Made by a program: the position numbers and the translations under genes. Shown here one piece after another: positions 1 to 11,042 of a stretch of 64,000 nt of DNA (position 1 is its first letter; the number at the start of each line of letters is the position of its first letter). Below the pieces are notes generated by a model. The model saw nothing but the letters and a program-made list of their open reading frames with translations. It had not been told where the DNA came from and made no database searches. The stretch comes from Cynocephalus volans (taxonomy: Eukaryota > Chordata > Mammalia > Dermoptera > Cynocephalidae): contig NC_084478.1 in assembly GCF_027409185.1 (NCBI RefSeq), positions 83,187,624-83,251,623 on the forward strand. The letters run 5' to 3'.

Positions 1-141
1 TTATAAATCCCCACTTGTCCTTGTATTCAGAATGGAGCCCAGTTCCGTACTGAGGTCTCTTTTCTCCTATTGCTATAGTTCCTAAATAAAATTTGCCTTC
101 ACCTCTTTAACTTGTGTCTAGCTCTAGTTCTCTTTAACACA
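1..141 (+). mobile_element. 3' part of an ERV LTR (family A)
   Basis: The left edge carries the terminal part of a retroviral LTR with an AATAAA signal near base 88 and an ACA end at 141. The same sequence recurs in reverse orientation at 20,185-20,627 and 28,611-29,064, which defines an LTR family within the window. The 5' part lies outside the window. I cannot name the family. Confidence 0.6.
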
Positions 142-388
142 GTCCCTAGAACAATCCAACTAATTCTGCCTGGCAGTTTCTTTGCCTGTTGGCATTGCTT
201 TAACAGACCAATCTAGCAGAAAAACTTGCCCCATACCACTCTTTAAAAGATAATTTATTAGGTTTGAAATGCAGAAAAATATAAAGAAGAAGCAAAAGAC
301 ATAATTCAATGGCCAGATAAACTCCCAACAACAGTAGTTTTTAGTAATCAAATGAATACATGCGTATGGCTGGAAAATTCTAACAGAA
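142..388. other. No recognised element
   Basis: A 247-bp AT-rich stretch between an LTR end and a DNA transposon. It holds only a short open frame on the minus strand, hydrophobic by composition, with no domain I recognise. I see no gene. Confidence 0.4.
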
Positions 389-390
389 TA

Positions 391-736
391 CAGATGCTCC
401 TTGACTTACAATAGTGTTACGTCCCTATAAACCCATCATAAGTTGAAAATATTGTAAGATAAAAATGCATTTAACACACCTAAACTACTAAACACCATGG
501 TATAGCCTAGCCTACCTTAAACTTAATGTAAGTGCTCAGAGCACTTACATTAGCTTACAGTTGGACAAAATCATCTAATACAAAGTCTATTTTATAATAA
601 AGTGTTGAATATCTCATGCAATTTATTGACTACTGTACTGAAAGTGAAACACAGAATAGCTGTATGGATACTCAAATTATGGCTACTGAATGCATATGGC
701 TTTAGCACCATCATATCATAAGTCAGAGACCATCTG
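391..736. mobile_element. Tigger/pogo-like non-autonomous DNA transposon (MITE)
   Basis: The ends form an imperfect terminal inverted repeat: CAGATG...GACTTA on the left and its complement ending CATCTG on the right. It is flanked by TA on both sides (389-390 and 737-738), as expected of Tc1/mariner-pogo target duplication. The 346-bp interior has no coding capacity. The sequence matches in style a common mammalian Tigger-derived repeat I know from human, but I do not name the subfamily. Confidence 0.8.
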
Positions 737-743
737 TAGAAGA

Positions 744-1303
744 TGATGGGGTTCAGAACATGTTACCTCAAAATATGGCACCTTGGCATTTGAGAAAATA
801 CTAGAAACATGAAGGTCACTTTCACCTTTCCCCTTTCTCCCCAGAGTAGGTCATAAAACCTAGGGAGGCTACTCTGACCTTCTCCTGACCTTCTTCCCTG
901 AAGCAGGTAATAAGATTCTCATTCATGAAGTGTGCTCTCCCTATACCCAGAGAAAAGGAGCCAAAGGCACAGAGATGCCTAGAAGAATCTGAATAAGCAA
1001 GACTTGCTAAGTTCTCCCTATTTTATTACCATTAGATCATACCCCTTTTGTCCAAGCATACTTCCCCACAACTGCTCACTATTCATCAAATCCAAACTAA
1101 TTATCTATAAATAATACACACGTATCTATAAAAATATACAGGTTTCTCTGTTTTGGGGGCTTTTATTTCCAAAGGCTCCCATGTCACATATAACTTATAT
1201 TAAACAAATTTGTATGCTTTTCTCTTGTTAATCTGTCATGTTATAGAGCCCTCAGCCATGAACCTAGCAATGGCTGAGGAAAATAAATCTTTTCTCCCTT
1301 ACA
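744..1303 (+). mobile_element. ERV LTR, family B, first copy
   Basis: A 560-bp block beginning TGATGGGGTTCAG and ending CTTACA, with AATAAA at 1,282-1,287. It aligns along its length with 1,447-2,006, and in reverse with 35,369-35,868. No target duplication is clear. It could be the 5' LTR of an element whose interior is almost entirely gone. Confidence 0.65.
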
Positions 1304-1446
1304 AAGAATATAAAAAGAAAAGTTTCTCTTCACCATCCTGTTCTCTAGTTTTTCTCCTTGAAAGTAAAAGAACTAATAACAGCTTCTTGTGTATTCTTCC
1401 AGAAACATTTTTATGCATATATTAGCACATGTGTACACCGTAATAT

Positions 1447-2006
1447 TGACAGAGTTCAGGACACAGTACCACAGAATATGGCACCTTGGCATATTAAATA
1501 TTTGTAGCTGAAAGAATTTGGGAAAATGGCAGAAGCAAGAAGGTCACTCTGACTTGCCCCCCACCCTTCTCCCCTGATGCAGGTCATAAAACCTTGAAAG
1601 GATTTTCTGACTTTCCCTGAAGCAGGTCAAAATATCTTCATGTGAGAGGTGCCCTCCCTGTATGTGGAGAAAAGGAGCATCCTTATCTCTGAAGACAAAG
1701 GTTCACAGAGAGGAATCTAAACAAATAGGCCTTGCTAAACTTCCCCCAATTCACTACCATTAGATCATACCATTTTTGCCTTATCATATTTCTCCATGAC
1801 TATCCACTCTTCTTCAAACTTACTATAAAAATATCAGGTTTATCCATTTCTTTGGGTCTTCTTTTCCTTATGAAGGCTTCCATGTCACGTAAAACTTATA
1901 TTAAATAATTTGTATGATTTTCTCTAGTTAATCTTCTTATAGAGTTATAGAGTCCTCAGCCATGAATCTAAAATAGTAGAAGAAAAGATATTTTTTCTTT
2001 CTTACA
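1447..2006 (+). mobile_element. ERV LTR, family B, second copy
   Basis: Direct repeat of 744-1,303, same orientation and length, beginning TGACAGAGTTCAG and ending CTTACA. The polyadenylation signal present in the first copy is damaged here. Only 143 bp separate the two LTRs and that spacer shows no retroviral coding sequence. Confidence 0.65.
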
Positions 2007-2029
2007 GTATCATCTCAGAAGCTCTAGAC

Positions 2030-2440
2030 AACAATGCACCCCGAAAATTATTTGCCTAAATCAAAATGAGAGGAGAAAACTAGTGACCATGTTTAACTAT
2101 ATCTAACTCTGTGCTCCTGGAAAGCAAAAATGGTTGAGAAATCACGCCCACTCTTTTCTGTTCTGAGAAATAGTTAATCACAAAGGGCCAGCCTGACCCT
2201 CACATATTTCCCTCCACTCTTCCTCATAATTTAGATAAAATTTGCTGTCCACCCTTCTTCATGGCTCCCTTGTTTGCCTGCCTCTATAAAACCCCAGCCT
2301 CCTTTCCTCTTCTTTAAAATGCTCTTCCACAGAAACAAACATTTTCTCCATTACAGTAGCCTTAATAAACACATCTCCTTAATTGTCTGGTCCACATCAT
2401 CTTTCACACTAACAAGCGAGAAATTCTGCTTTCTTCTTAT
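2030..2440 (+). mobile_element. Probable solo LTR (family C)
   Basis: The stretch has LTR architecture: a TATA-like TATAAAA near 2,285, then AATAAA near 2,365 followed by a T/C-rich end. The boundaries are approximate and no target duplication was found. A 74-codon frame starting inside it is incidental. Confidence 0.4.
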
Positions 2441-2829
2441 GAGCAAAAAAGACACACCAACCTCCAACATGAGGTCAAATTGTGTATGTAACTTTTGACT
2501 TTTCCTAATTTCCTACTTTAAATTACAAGAAGTGAGGTGCCAGGGAATCCTTTGGTTTCCCAAGACTTTCAAATCCCTAAAGATGCCTTCCCAAAATTTT
2601 TTAACACTATCATATATTCATAATGGGTCTCCAGAAATGGTTACTGGTCAGTGAGTTCAATACCTCTCGGCAAAGAGTAATAAAAATTACCATTATTTTT
2701 TAAAAGACTTTTTCCTGCAATTTATCTTACTTTTTTTTAAAGTATTATTCCTTCAGCACATAGATCTAGTCCTCCAACATTCTCTTGTTTTATCATTTTT
2801 TTCCTCTCTATATCAGCAATGAAAATGAA

Positions 2830-2910
2830 AGGCTATGTAGGGCAATACAAAGACTGTAGGGCTTGGAGCTGTAATCCAAGTTCCAGTACTGACCAAGACA
2901 CCATCACAAA
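2830..2910 (+). repeat. MIR-like SINE remnant
   Basis: The string around 2,850-2,890 resembles the core of MIR (tRNA-derived box, then a 'GGGCTTGGAGCTG' type core). Very diverged and short; called by resemblance only. Confidence 0.35.
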
Positions 2911-2959
2911 TGAAGAGGACTGAATCACCCAGAAATGGAATTTGCCAAGTTTATCTCTA

Positions 2960-3607
2960 ATGGCAGGGGAGCATCAATAAGGGTCTCATGGCTATAGCAT
3001 TCTGAGTGGTTTCACTGCTTCTACCCTTGCCTACAAAGTTTATTCTTGGCACCAGAGTGATCCAGTTATTGACAGGATTACATAATTTTGCTCCTCTCCT
3101 GAAACTGCAATGGTTTCCCATTTCAATGTGAATAAAAGCCAAAGTCCTTACCATGTCCCTACAAGGCAGTGTATGAACTGACTCTCTAACTTCAATTCTC
3201 TGCTATCATCTTCTAACTTTCTAACCCCCTCTCACTCATTACAGACACACAGACCTTCTTGCTGGTTCTTCTAATATGCCTTAGGGACTTATTCTTGTTG
3301 TTCCTCCTACCCAAACATCTTTTCCCAGAGAGTTATGTGGCTTGTTCTCTCATTTCCTTCAAGTCTCTTTTCAAATGTCACTTCTTCAAAGAGGCTTTCA
3401 TTGATGGTCCTACATAAAACAGAAATGCCCACACTCCCTATTCTGCATATTCCTGTTGACTTATTTAGTGTTTATTTTCCTCCATTAGAATGCAAGATCC
3501 ATGTGAGCAGAAGATTTTGTCTATTTTTATTTATTGCTGTACTCTAACACCTGGAACAGTGCCTGACAAACAGCAAGCACTCAATAAATATCTGTTGAAT
3601 AAATGAA
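2960..3607 (+). repeat. LINE L2 3' end
   Basis: The final 130 bp carry the characteristic L2 tail: 'gaatgcaagatccatgtgag', then an 'acagtgcctgacaaacagcaagcactcaataaatatctgttgaataaatgaatga'-type end. Upstream sequence is compatible with the ORF2 3' region and 3' UTR. Ancient mammalian LINE, not coding. Confidence 0.8.
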
Positions 3608-3639
3608 TGAAATAGAGGTTTAGAATTACATCACCTTTT

Positions 3640-3955
3640 CTTTTCTTTTTTATTTTTTTGCTTTTTAAAAAATATTTTATTAGCATATTCATATTGCAAA
3701 TCATTCTTTATGCCCCTTCCTGAGGTCTGGAGCTGGGGACCGGACCCTCCACCCATATCCAGGCACACCGCCAGTGCCTCAGGGCCCTGCCTGGGGGCCT
3801 GGGGCAGGGAGCCAGGGACCAGGACCCCCCCACCCACAACCAGGCACACCACCAGCACCAAGGAACACGCCAAAAACATCACCTCCATGTGGGTGGCCCA
3901 CCACAGCCACCACAGTAACCACAGCTGCCGCAAATGGGGCTAGATATCACAACCA
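3640..3955 (-). repeat. L1-like 3' end with GC-rich body, minus orientation
   Basis: The left edge is T-rich, equal to an A-tail on the minus strand. Just inside lies a block that in reverse complement reads GGGGCATAAAGAAT followed by an A/T-rich terminal sequence. The body is a GC-rich CCAGG/CCACC-type imperfect repeat. The same terminal motif appears in direct orientation in the adjacent element ending at 4,372, so the two are joined head to head. Confidence 0.45.
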
Positions 3956-4372
3956 CCACGCAGATGGTCTGCCAGCCACTGGAGTGCATTGATACAAGGA
4001 GAGTCACCAGCAGAGACCAAAGAAAAGAAGAGGATGTCTCTCTCCACAAAGCCCATCCCACAGTGACAGAAGAAGCATCTGTTCTATGATAATATTGGGG
4101 TAACTGAACACATGTTTCAGCATTGGACAGATCTTCAAGGCAACAAATCAACAGAGTAACCATTACTCTTTCAGAGGGAGAGAAGAAATCTAGGGTTATC
4201 AGTGGTGGGAGGGGGAGGGGAATGGGGAGAGACTGGACAAAGGGGCATAAAGAATATGTACAATTTGTAGCAATATACATGCTAGTAATATTGATTTGAT
4301 CAACATATGTCAACACTGAATCCCCAAAATATGTATAATCAGTTATGATTTGATAAAAATAAATAAATAATA
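3956..4372 (+). repeat. L1-like 3' UTR with A-rich tail
   Basis: Contains a purine-rich tract (gggagggggaggggaatgggg) and then a terminal sequence ending in AATAAATAAATAATAA. The tail resembles the L1 3' ends at 46,515-46,660 and 61,900-62,030 ('atttataatcaattatg' type). No coding capacity. The left boundary is uncertain. Confidence 0.5.
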
Positions 4373-4373
4373 A

Positions 4374-4668
4374 TGCTGGGTTTCAGACTTGTTTGGGGCC
4401 TGTTTTTCCTTTCTTCTGGCCTATTCCTCCCTTTTGGAATGGGAATGTATAGCCAATGCCTGTTCCACCATTGTATCTTGGCAATAGATAAATTTGGTTT
4501 TGATTTTTACAGGTTCCCAGCTGGAAGGACTTTTGCCTTTGGTCTCAGATGAGACTTTGGACTTTTCAGTTGGTGCTGGAACAAGCTAAGACTTTTGGGA
4601 CTGTTGGGATGGAATAACTGTATTCTGTGTGTGAGAGGCACATGAGTTTTGGGGGACCGGGGGTGGAA
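4374..4668 (+). mobile_element. MaLR internal region, 3' end
   Basis: Homologous to 41,065-41,300 and 41,763-41,816 of the larger MaLR at 39.3-42.7 kb and leads directly into an LTR through the conserved 'ggccgggggtggaa'-type boundary. It is 5' truncated by the preceding L1-like end. Confidence 0.7.
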
Positions 4669-5079
4669 TGATAGAGTTTGGATGTGTTGTCCCCACCAAA
4701 ACTCATGTGGAAATTTGATCCTGAATGTGGCAATGTTGGAAACTGATTGAGTCATGGGGGTGGATCCCTCATGAATGGATTAATGCTCTCCCTAAGTGGG
4801 GGAATTAAAGAGTAAGTTCTCATTCTATTAGTTCCTACAAGAGCTGGTTATTTAAAAAGACCCTGACACCTCCTCTCTCTCTCTTGCTTCCTCTTGCCAT
4901 GTGATCTGCTTGGACCTGCTGGCTGCCTGCCACTTTCTGCTGCTTTCTGCCATGAATAGAAGCAGCCTGAGGCCTGCACCAGATGCAGCTGTCCCAGAAT
5001 CATAAGCCAAATGAACCTCTGTTCTTCACTACCCAGTCTCAGGTATTTCTGTTATAGCAACACAAAACGGAATAATACA
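4669..5079 (+). mobile_element. MaLR (THE1/MST-like) 3' LTR
   Basis: A 411-bp LTR starting TGATAGAGTTTGG and ending AATACA. It carries the MaLR signature 'ataaattacccagtctcaggta' in partly eroded form and ends 'agcaacacaaaacggaataataca'. It replaces the continuation of the class I integrase frame to its right. Same subfamily as 18,015-18,414, 39,317-39,726, 42,317-42,716 and 55,201-55,611. Confidence 0.85.
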
Positions 5080-7956
5080 ATTGTGCTTTTAGTAATTGGA
5101 CAAAATCTATTTGCCAGTGAAGGAAGAATCTGGGTTGAGCTGCTTTCCTTCCTTGCTCCACAATTACAGGTTTTCCAAAGTTATTTCTGGCAGATGAGCA
5201 AGTGGCAACCTCTTGGTCCAAACAAAAGCTAAAGGGTCCAAACCATTGTTTGGCTAATACATCTTGCATTTTTGTCCTTTCCAGGGTGAAACATGTTATG
5301 TAAACCATACACAATGACTCAGGTGATAAACTTAGGAGCTACCTCTCCTAACACTTTTAGGTGTTTCCAAAGTACATCTGCATGGATTGAACGTCCAATT
5401 TTTTCCATCTCATTCTTTCTGAGTCTGAAGCTGTTATTTAGGCCATGTGGATCTCTTTTATTATTTACTTAGGCATCACCCTGAAGAAGTTGTCTCCCTC
5501 AAGGGAGGGTGAATAATTTCACTAGGGGTCTAGGACCTCAAAGTGAGACTCGGGGGCATACTCTCAAGACTTGGAAACTGCCTGGATTTCTTGGGTATTT
5601 GGTGAAGAGGCCGCTAATGTAGCATATTTATCAATCTGTTTCTCTAGTCCTTGTCTGAGTTTTCTGTACTATTTCTTACAGTTTTAACTATATCGATTTG
5701 CTGGGGTAATAAAATGCTTCTAGAATTTCTGTTACTTAGGGTTTAATTTTGACTGGGTTACCAAGTGTTTTCATGTATCCTCTCTGTTCATATAACATAC
5801 CAAAATTATATACTATCCCAAAGGCATACAGACTATAAGTGTAAATGTAAACCTTCATTTCCTCTGCTCTTATGCAAACCCTAGTAAGAGCAAATGCAAT
5901 TAACTCACCACCTAGGCTGATTTAATATTTGGCAAAGTTTGACATTCAAGAGGTTTGTGTTGATCAACATGGCATATCCTGCCTGGAACACCCCGTTTAC
6001 CCTCTGGAGGTAGAAGTCATCAACATTGACATATAGAATGAGGTCAACTTGTGGAAGAGGTGGTTTCTGATTAATCTAGCCTGGGACAAGATAAAGATCT
6101 AGTATTAATGACACAATCCTAGGGCATTCTGCCAGTGGGTAAAGGATGCAAGGTCACAGGGTTAAGGGCTTGACAGCAATAAGTGCTGTGTGTTTTTATT
6201 AACCAATAGGGTTTGCACAGCATGAGAAACATGTATGTCAGGCCGATGACCTGATAAGAAATCAGAGGTAGTTTGGACAAGTTTGGCAGTTGTGACCACT
6301 GCTCACAGGCAAGAGGAAATGCCCTAGATATTCCTTAAGGTCAAACTATAATATCCCAGAGGCCTCTGGTGTCTGTTTCTGGGCTAATACTCGAAGGGCA
6401 TGACCCTCTCATTTATGCACAAACAAGGAATAAGGCAGGGAGTAATTGGGAAACCCAAGTGTGAAGGATGAAAGTAGAGAGCCCTTAAGGTTCTCAAAAG
6501 CATCACTGTATTAGGGGACTCCCAGACTACTGGGTCTGTGGATAATTCCTTAGTTATGGCATAGAGGGGGGAAGCAATCGTGGAGAAATTAGGTATTCAC
6601 ATCTTACTATATCCCACAAGATGCAAAATAACCACTCAGTTGTCACTTTGTTTCAGGGAGAGGAAAATGTTGAACAGTACAGGCTCAGAGATAGTTTTAC
6701 CCATGGCTGAGAAATCATGACCCAGATGTTGCACACACAGTGAACATAATTGAGTTTTGTCTCTAGCCACTTTGTAGCTCTTTCTCACTAATGCCATGAG
6801 AATGTATTCAGTGGCCAAAAGAGTTGCCATAACTGTAAGAACACAGAAGGAGGTCATCTACATATTAGACTAAAGTAGAGATTCCTGGGAATTTTAAGTC
6901 CCTTAAATTACTATTTAGGGTGTGTGACAAAAAGGTAGGAGCCTCAGTAAATCCTTGGGGACTAATAGTCCAGGTATATTGTTGGTTTTCCCAGGTGAAG
7001 GCAAACAAGTATTGGGGTTCCTTGTGAAGGGGAATACTAAAAAAAGGCAAAAAAATAGATTGGTGACTGTGAAATATTGGGTGCTGAAAGGGAGAGCAGA
7101 CATGATAGTGTTAGGATTAGGCACCAAGGGAAATCTAGGTTTAACAATTTTATTGATAAATATCAGATTTTGGACTAACAAATATATTTTCCCATTTTGT
7201 TTCTCAATGGCCAAGATAAAAGAATTTAATAGACTAGAAGCGGAAACTAGAAGTTTTTTTATCTAATAACCTCAGATTATCAGGCAGAGTCCCTCAAGTT
7301 CTTATGGTTTTAAATGATATCTTGGGGAGAGGCATGGAAGAACCTATTTTTACCTTAAGGGGCTCTGCATCCCATATGCACCCAATATTGGTGGAAGAAG
7401 AAGAAATATTGGCCCATAGAGAAGAAATTCTGTCTAATAGTTGATTTAAGTCTTTAGCTAAGTGAATGCTATGTTGAAGGGGACAAAGTAATCAGGGAAG
7501 TCAGACAAAACCACTAGGGGACATAGACATGAAGGGGAGGAGTCATGAATCTGTGGAGGAGTCCTTGAGGGGCACAACAAATTCTTTTTACTTCAACTTA
7601 TGAGAAGATCCTTTCCTTGCAGTTTTATTTGGGTAGTAGAACTAAAAAGGAAGTTGGGTTGAGGTTTAAGGGGTCCCATAAAAATGTCAAAATGTTGAGA
7701 TGGAGGCAAATCAGGAGGTAAATTGTCAAAATCCACCACTGGTAAACTTTGGTGACTCCAAGGAAGAGAGAGCAGGAAACTAAGTTGTGCTAAGGGTATA
7801 ATGCATTGCCCTGGTACTGATGAGAAAGTTGGTGGGTGTCCTTCAACTTGTAGGGTTATTTCTTCTTGTGAATTTAGTGGCAGTTAAATACATTGGACTT
7901 TTACTTGCTCTGAGGGGAGTCAATAATTTTCTAATGAGGTAATCAGAGTGCTGCCT
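5080..7956 (-). pseudogene. pol: Class I ERV pol remnant (protease-RT-RNase H-integrase)
   Basis: Reading the minus strand from 7,956 downward gives the order expected of gammaretrovirus-like pol. A degenerate protease region (about 7,700-7,956) has lost the catalytic Asp context. The RT (about 6,640-7,400) has recognisable palm segments and an intact YVDD box at 6,853-6,864. A connection/RNase H stretch lies at about 5,900-6,500. The start of the integrase core, with a W-Q-I-D-F motif, is at about 5,090-5,130. Stops and frameshifts run throughout. The 3' end is cut by the MaLR at 5,079; the 5' side was separated from gag by the class II provirus. Confidence 0.8.
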
Positions 7957-8563
7957 TGTTACACTTCCTTCTGTGTAGCCAAGACAGAAAAAAAAAGAGA
8001 AAGAAAATTCACTCAAGGTAACATGAATAAGGCCTGGAGGGACTGCCACCCATCAGGGGAACAACCATGATTCAAAAGCCACCTTTCTTTTTATTGACAA
8101 GACAAGGAAGTTTCACAAGAAAAAGGACATAAAAACAGTCAGTGTAAAACTAGTAACAGCAGTAAATTAACAACGTGACATTCCAGAATGCAATTTGTAA
8201 AAAGCTAAGTCAATCCACCAACAAACAGCTTGTCCTTAGTAAACATCTTCTTTTCCACATACTTCCTACAGCAATTTCCTTAGCATATTTAAACAGCATT
8301 CAAGCGGTTTCCTTAATATATCTTAAGAACAATCAGTAGGTTAAATAGTCAATAGTCCTTCAAGCTGGAATCAAACCAGCAACCTAAAATAGTCAAAGTA
8401 CACAATCCCATCCCTAAATAGTTATTAAAATTGATTAGATGGCTTTTGTCAAACTTATCTGTGGACTGTTGTCCCCCTCTTGAGAGCCTTTTAACTCATT
8501 CATGCATTACCTAAAAATCCTATTCTAAGATCAAAGGAGGATCAAGATTTCTAACCCACTACA
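7957..8563 (-). mobile_element. 3' LTR of the class II provirus
   Basis: Begins (plus strand) TGTTACAC and ends CACTACA. A minus-strand AATAAA lies at 8,090-8,095. Compared with the 5' LTR it lacks about 20 bases between 'aagaaaaa' and 'ggacataaaa'. It is followed on the interior side by the polypurine tract. Confidence 0.9.
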
Positions 8564-8982
8564 TTTCCCCCCTTATTATTATTATAAAAGTTGGAAGCAA
8601 TGAGGGAGTCGGAGTCAAAGGTGTTCTGATGAAGAACAGTCAGCATTACTTCAGCTTGATGAGTCCGTTGGAACATGGAACATAACAATTTAATCACTAT
8701 AAGAAAACATAAGATACATAAGACACTAATTCCAGCAATAATCCAAGTTGTTATATTTAAGTTGGAAAAACAATGGGTAGCATTAAGCCAATGGGCCAAA
8801 TTATTTAAATGATTAATAGTAATCTTTTGAGCTTCTTCTTGAAGCTGTGTTATTTGCTGTTGAAGTTTGATTATTAAGTTTTGAATATCTTCATGCAAAT
8901 CAGAATGAAAAGCTCCAAGTAAAAGTTTCTGTATATCCTTCCATGCAGTGGAGGAATTAAAAGGAATAGAAGCTATACACAT
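8551..8982 (-). pseudogene. env: Env transmembrane (TM) subunit fragment of the class II provirus
   Basis: A 143-codon open frame whose last codons run through the polypurine tract into the LTR. The N-terminal third precedes a glutamine-rich heptad-like helix (residues about 30-55). Two cysteine/aromatic positions and two N-x-T/S sites follow, then a strongly hydrophobic membrane anchor (about 80-103) and a basic cytoplasmic tail. This order matches a retroviral TM ectodomain, anchor and tail. The fusion peptide and most of the surface subunit are not in this frame. It is an isolated fragment, not a complete envelope gene. Confidence 0.75.
8564..8582 (-). promoter_or_regulatory. Polypurine tract of the class II provirus
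   Basis: On the minus strand the sequence AATAAGGGGGGAAA abuts the TGTAGTGG start of the 3' LTR. This is the expected priming site for plus-strand DNA synthesis and supports the LTR boundary. Confidence 0.8.
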
Positions 8983-9308
8983 AGAGTGATATCCTGCATC
9001 ACTATAAACAAAGAAATATTATCAGAGATATTAAAGTATAGGGGAGATGGCAAATACATATGGATTAAACTTAGCCAATGGTAATATTAGCTATCCAACA
9101 TAATTTAATTTTGTAAAATTATTTGAATGGCAAGAGATTCAATTAAAGTCCAGACCATTTCCAATAGCAATCCAGGGGTGAAAACAAGCAGGAATATTGG
9201 GTTTAGGATGATTGTTTTTTCATTTAGAATTTTTACTAACTCCTGTAGTTTGAATAAATATTTGATGTTTCACAGCTATAATACAATTAAAAGCTGTAAA
9301 AATATGTT

Positions 9309-9545
9309 TTATATACCATTGTGGTTGAAAGGAAATGTAAAAGTTGCTAGCAGTAAAATTAGTACTACAATTGATTCTGTAAACTTGTAATGGACCAGGA
9401 GACCTCCAGTGTAAGCAGTATCAGTAGATGAAAGTGGAGGCTCTGGATCACTCCAAGTAAGTAGTTCAAAAACAGGAGGATTTAAAACATGGGTCCAAAA
9501 ATGAAAAATAAAAATAAAATAAAATAAAATAAAACATGGGTCCAA
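9309..9545 (-). pseudogene. Env surface-subunit remnant
   Basis: A 78-codon frame upstream of TM in the same orientation. Its middle part, rich in proline and tryptophan (residues about 18-45), looks like a betaretroviral SU segment and its end is hydrophobic. It starts inside an A-rich insertion, so the first residues are not viral. Frameshifted relative to TM. Confidence 0.45.
9499..9530. repeat. A-rich insertion flanked by a 15-bp direct repeat
   Basis: The string AAAACATGGGTCCAA occurs at 9,484-9,498 and again at 9,531-9,545, bracketing 32 bp of (AAAAT)-type sequence. This looks like a retroposition target duplication around little more than an A-tail. Replication slippage is the alternative. 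Confidence 0.6.
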
Positions 9546-10011
9546 TAAATATTATTACTTACAGAAGGCTGACTAAAAAGGAAAAGCCCATAGATTATGA
9601 ACAGGCATGTTATCTCCAAACCTTAGGAATTTATAATTACATGATTTTGGAGTTCTGGAATTGAATTTGTTCTTGTATGGTGCCACATGAAAGGGGCAAA
9701 TGGCCTTTGTTGGTGTCCAAAGTGCCTGTAGGAGAAAGAACAGAAGACCTTCTTCCCCATATTAACAATTTAACAGGTTTTAACTATTGTGGTTCCATTG
9801 GTTGGTGGTGGTAGGGCAGTTTGGTCATATCTGAAAACATAACATTTTAATTAAATCCTAGGTAAAATAACCAGTGTTTTCCATTGTGTCCTATTATAAG
9901 AAGAACAGATCTTTATTGAACTTATGTTAATAACTATATTGTTATAAAATGATAACACTTGTTGTAGAGAAAAATATAACTTTAACATGCACAATTTGCT
10001 TCTGTACTAAT

Positions 10012-10496
10012 GCTTGCTAAAAACGAGAAAACATAACTAATACCATTTTAAGTAAGGCAGCTTCTAAGGGGATAAGCAGAGGCCAGGTGGGCCCAGGCAC
10101 GCTAAAATCCAGGAAGGGAGTAATCACCACCTGGTCCCAGGAACTGACCAGTTCCTTATCTAGAGGCCACCTGGCCACAAGGAAGATAAACAATTGGGAA
10201 ATACACTGTTCCTTATCAGTGTGCCAGCCTGCTTAAGCCCACCAATAAATCTAAAGGTCATCTCAGATAACCCGTAAGCAGTATACAACTCATCCTATTG
10301 CAAAAGTCTGTCTAAAAAACTGTATTAAATGTGCTTGTGTGAAGAGCTTGGGGTCGCTTCTGTCCAAGAGACTGAGTGACCCCAGCATGCTGGAATAAAC
10401 TCCTCTTGCTTGATTGCAGCGGTCTCTGTCTCATGGTCTTTGTGAGGTGAGCCATCCCGACGTGTGGGATTTGTGCACAGTGCATGAGTCTTACAT
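10012..10496 (+). mobile_element. Solo class I-like LTR nested in the provirus
   Basis: Interrupts the homology with 30,395-30,420. It has AATAAA at about 10,395, an 'ctcctcttgcttgattgcag'-type R/U5 and a 'ggtctttgtgaggtgagcc' end region typical of gammaretrovirus-like LTRs. The ends are approximate because no clean target duplication was found. A 77-codon minus frame inside it is an antisense shadow. Confidence 0.6.
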
Positions 10497-10989
10497 TGTT
10501 TAAAATCTTGGAGGGATCAAGTAGAGAGAAAAGTAAATGTTTCAATTTTTGCTCATAAGCATATACTTTAGCAAGCTGTTATACCTTAAAATATTTTTTT
10601 TTAATCTGGAAAACAAAACAATAAAGGAACTAGCAGTGTTTTAAAATAAAGAAATTGTTCATTAGTTCTATGTAATTAACTTTTGTTGTTTTGACCTTGG
10701 TGAGTAATTTTACAAACCCATCAGTTTCTTTATTAGGATTTTGGAAATTTAGTTTAAAGGTATGAACTCAAAGTTTGTCAGGAAACTGTACCTGTCAGAG
10801 TTTTTTATAAAATATTTGAAGATATAACATTTTAAAATTATAATTGAACCAAGATTATGATTGATAGCATTTTATAAGACATAGATTTTTAAGAGTCTTA
10901 CATAATTTTGGAACATATATTTATAACATCTCAGTACTGACAATGCTTTCCCATATAGTTTAATTTATTAAATAAGCCAATTGGTTTTG

Positions 10990-10992
<3 letters not shown>

Positions 10993-11040
<48 letters not shown>
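10993..11040. repeat. (AT)n microsatellite
   Basis: About 48 bp of nearly pure TA dinucleotides inside the AT-rich proviral interior. Confidence 0.95.

Positions 11041-11042
<2 letters not shown>

Noticed and set aside
3710-4316. Frames of 72-145 codons around 3.7-4.3 kb
   Set aside because: Both strands are open over the same GC-rich retroelement sequence, with no conserved motif.
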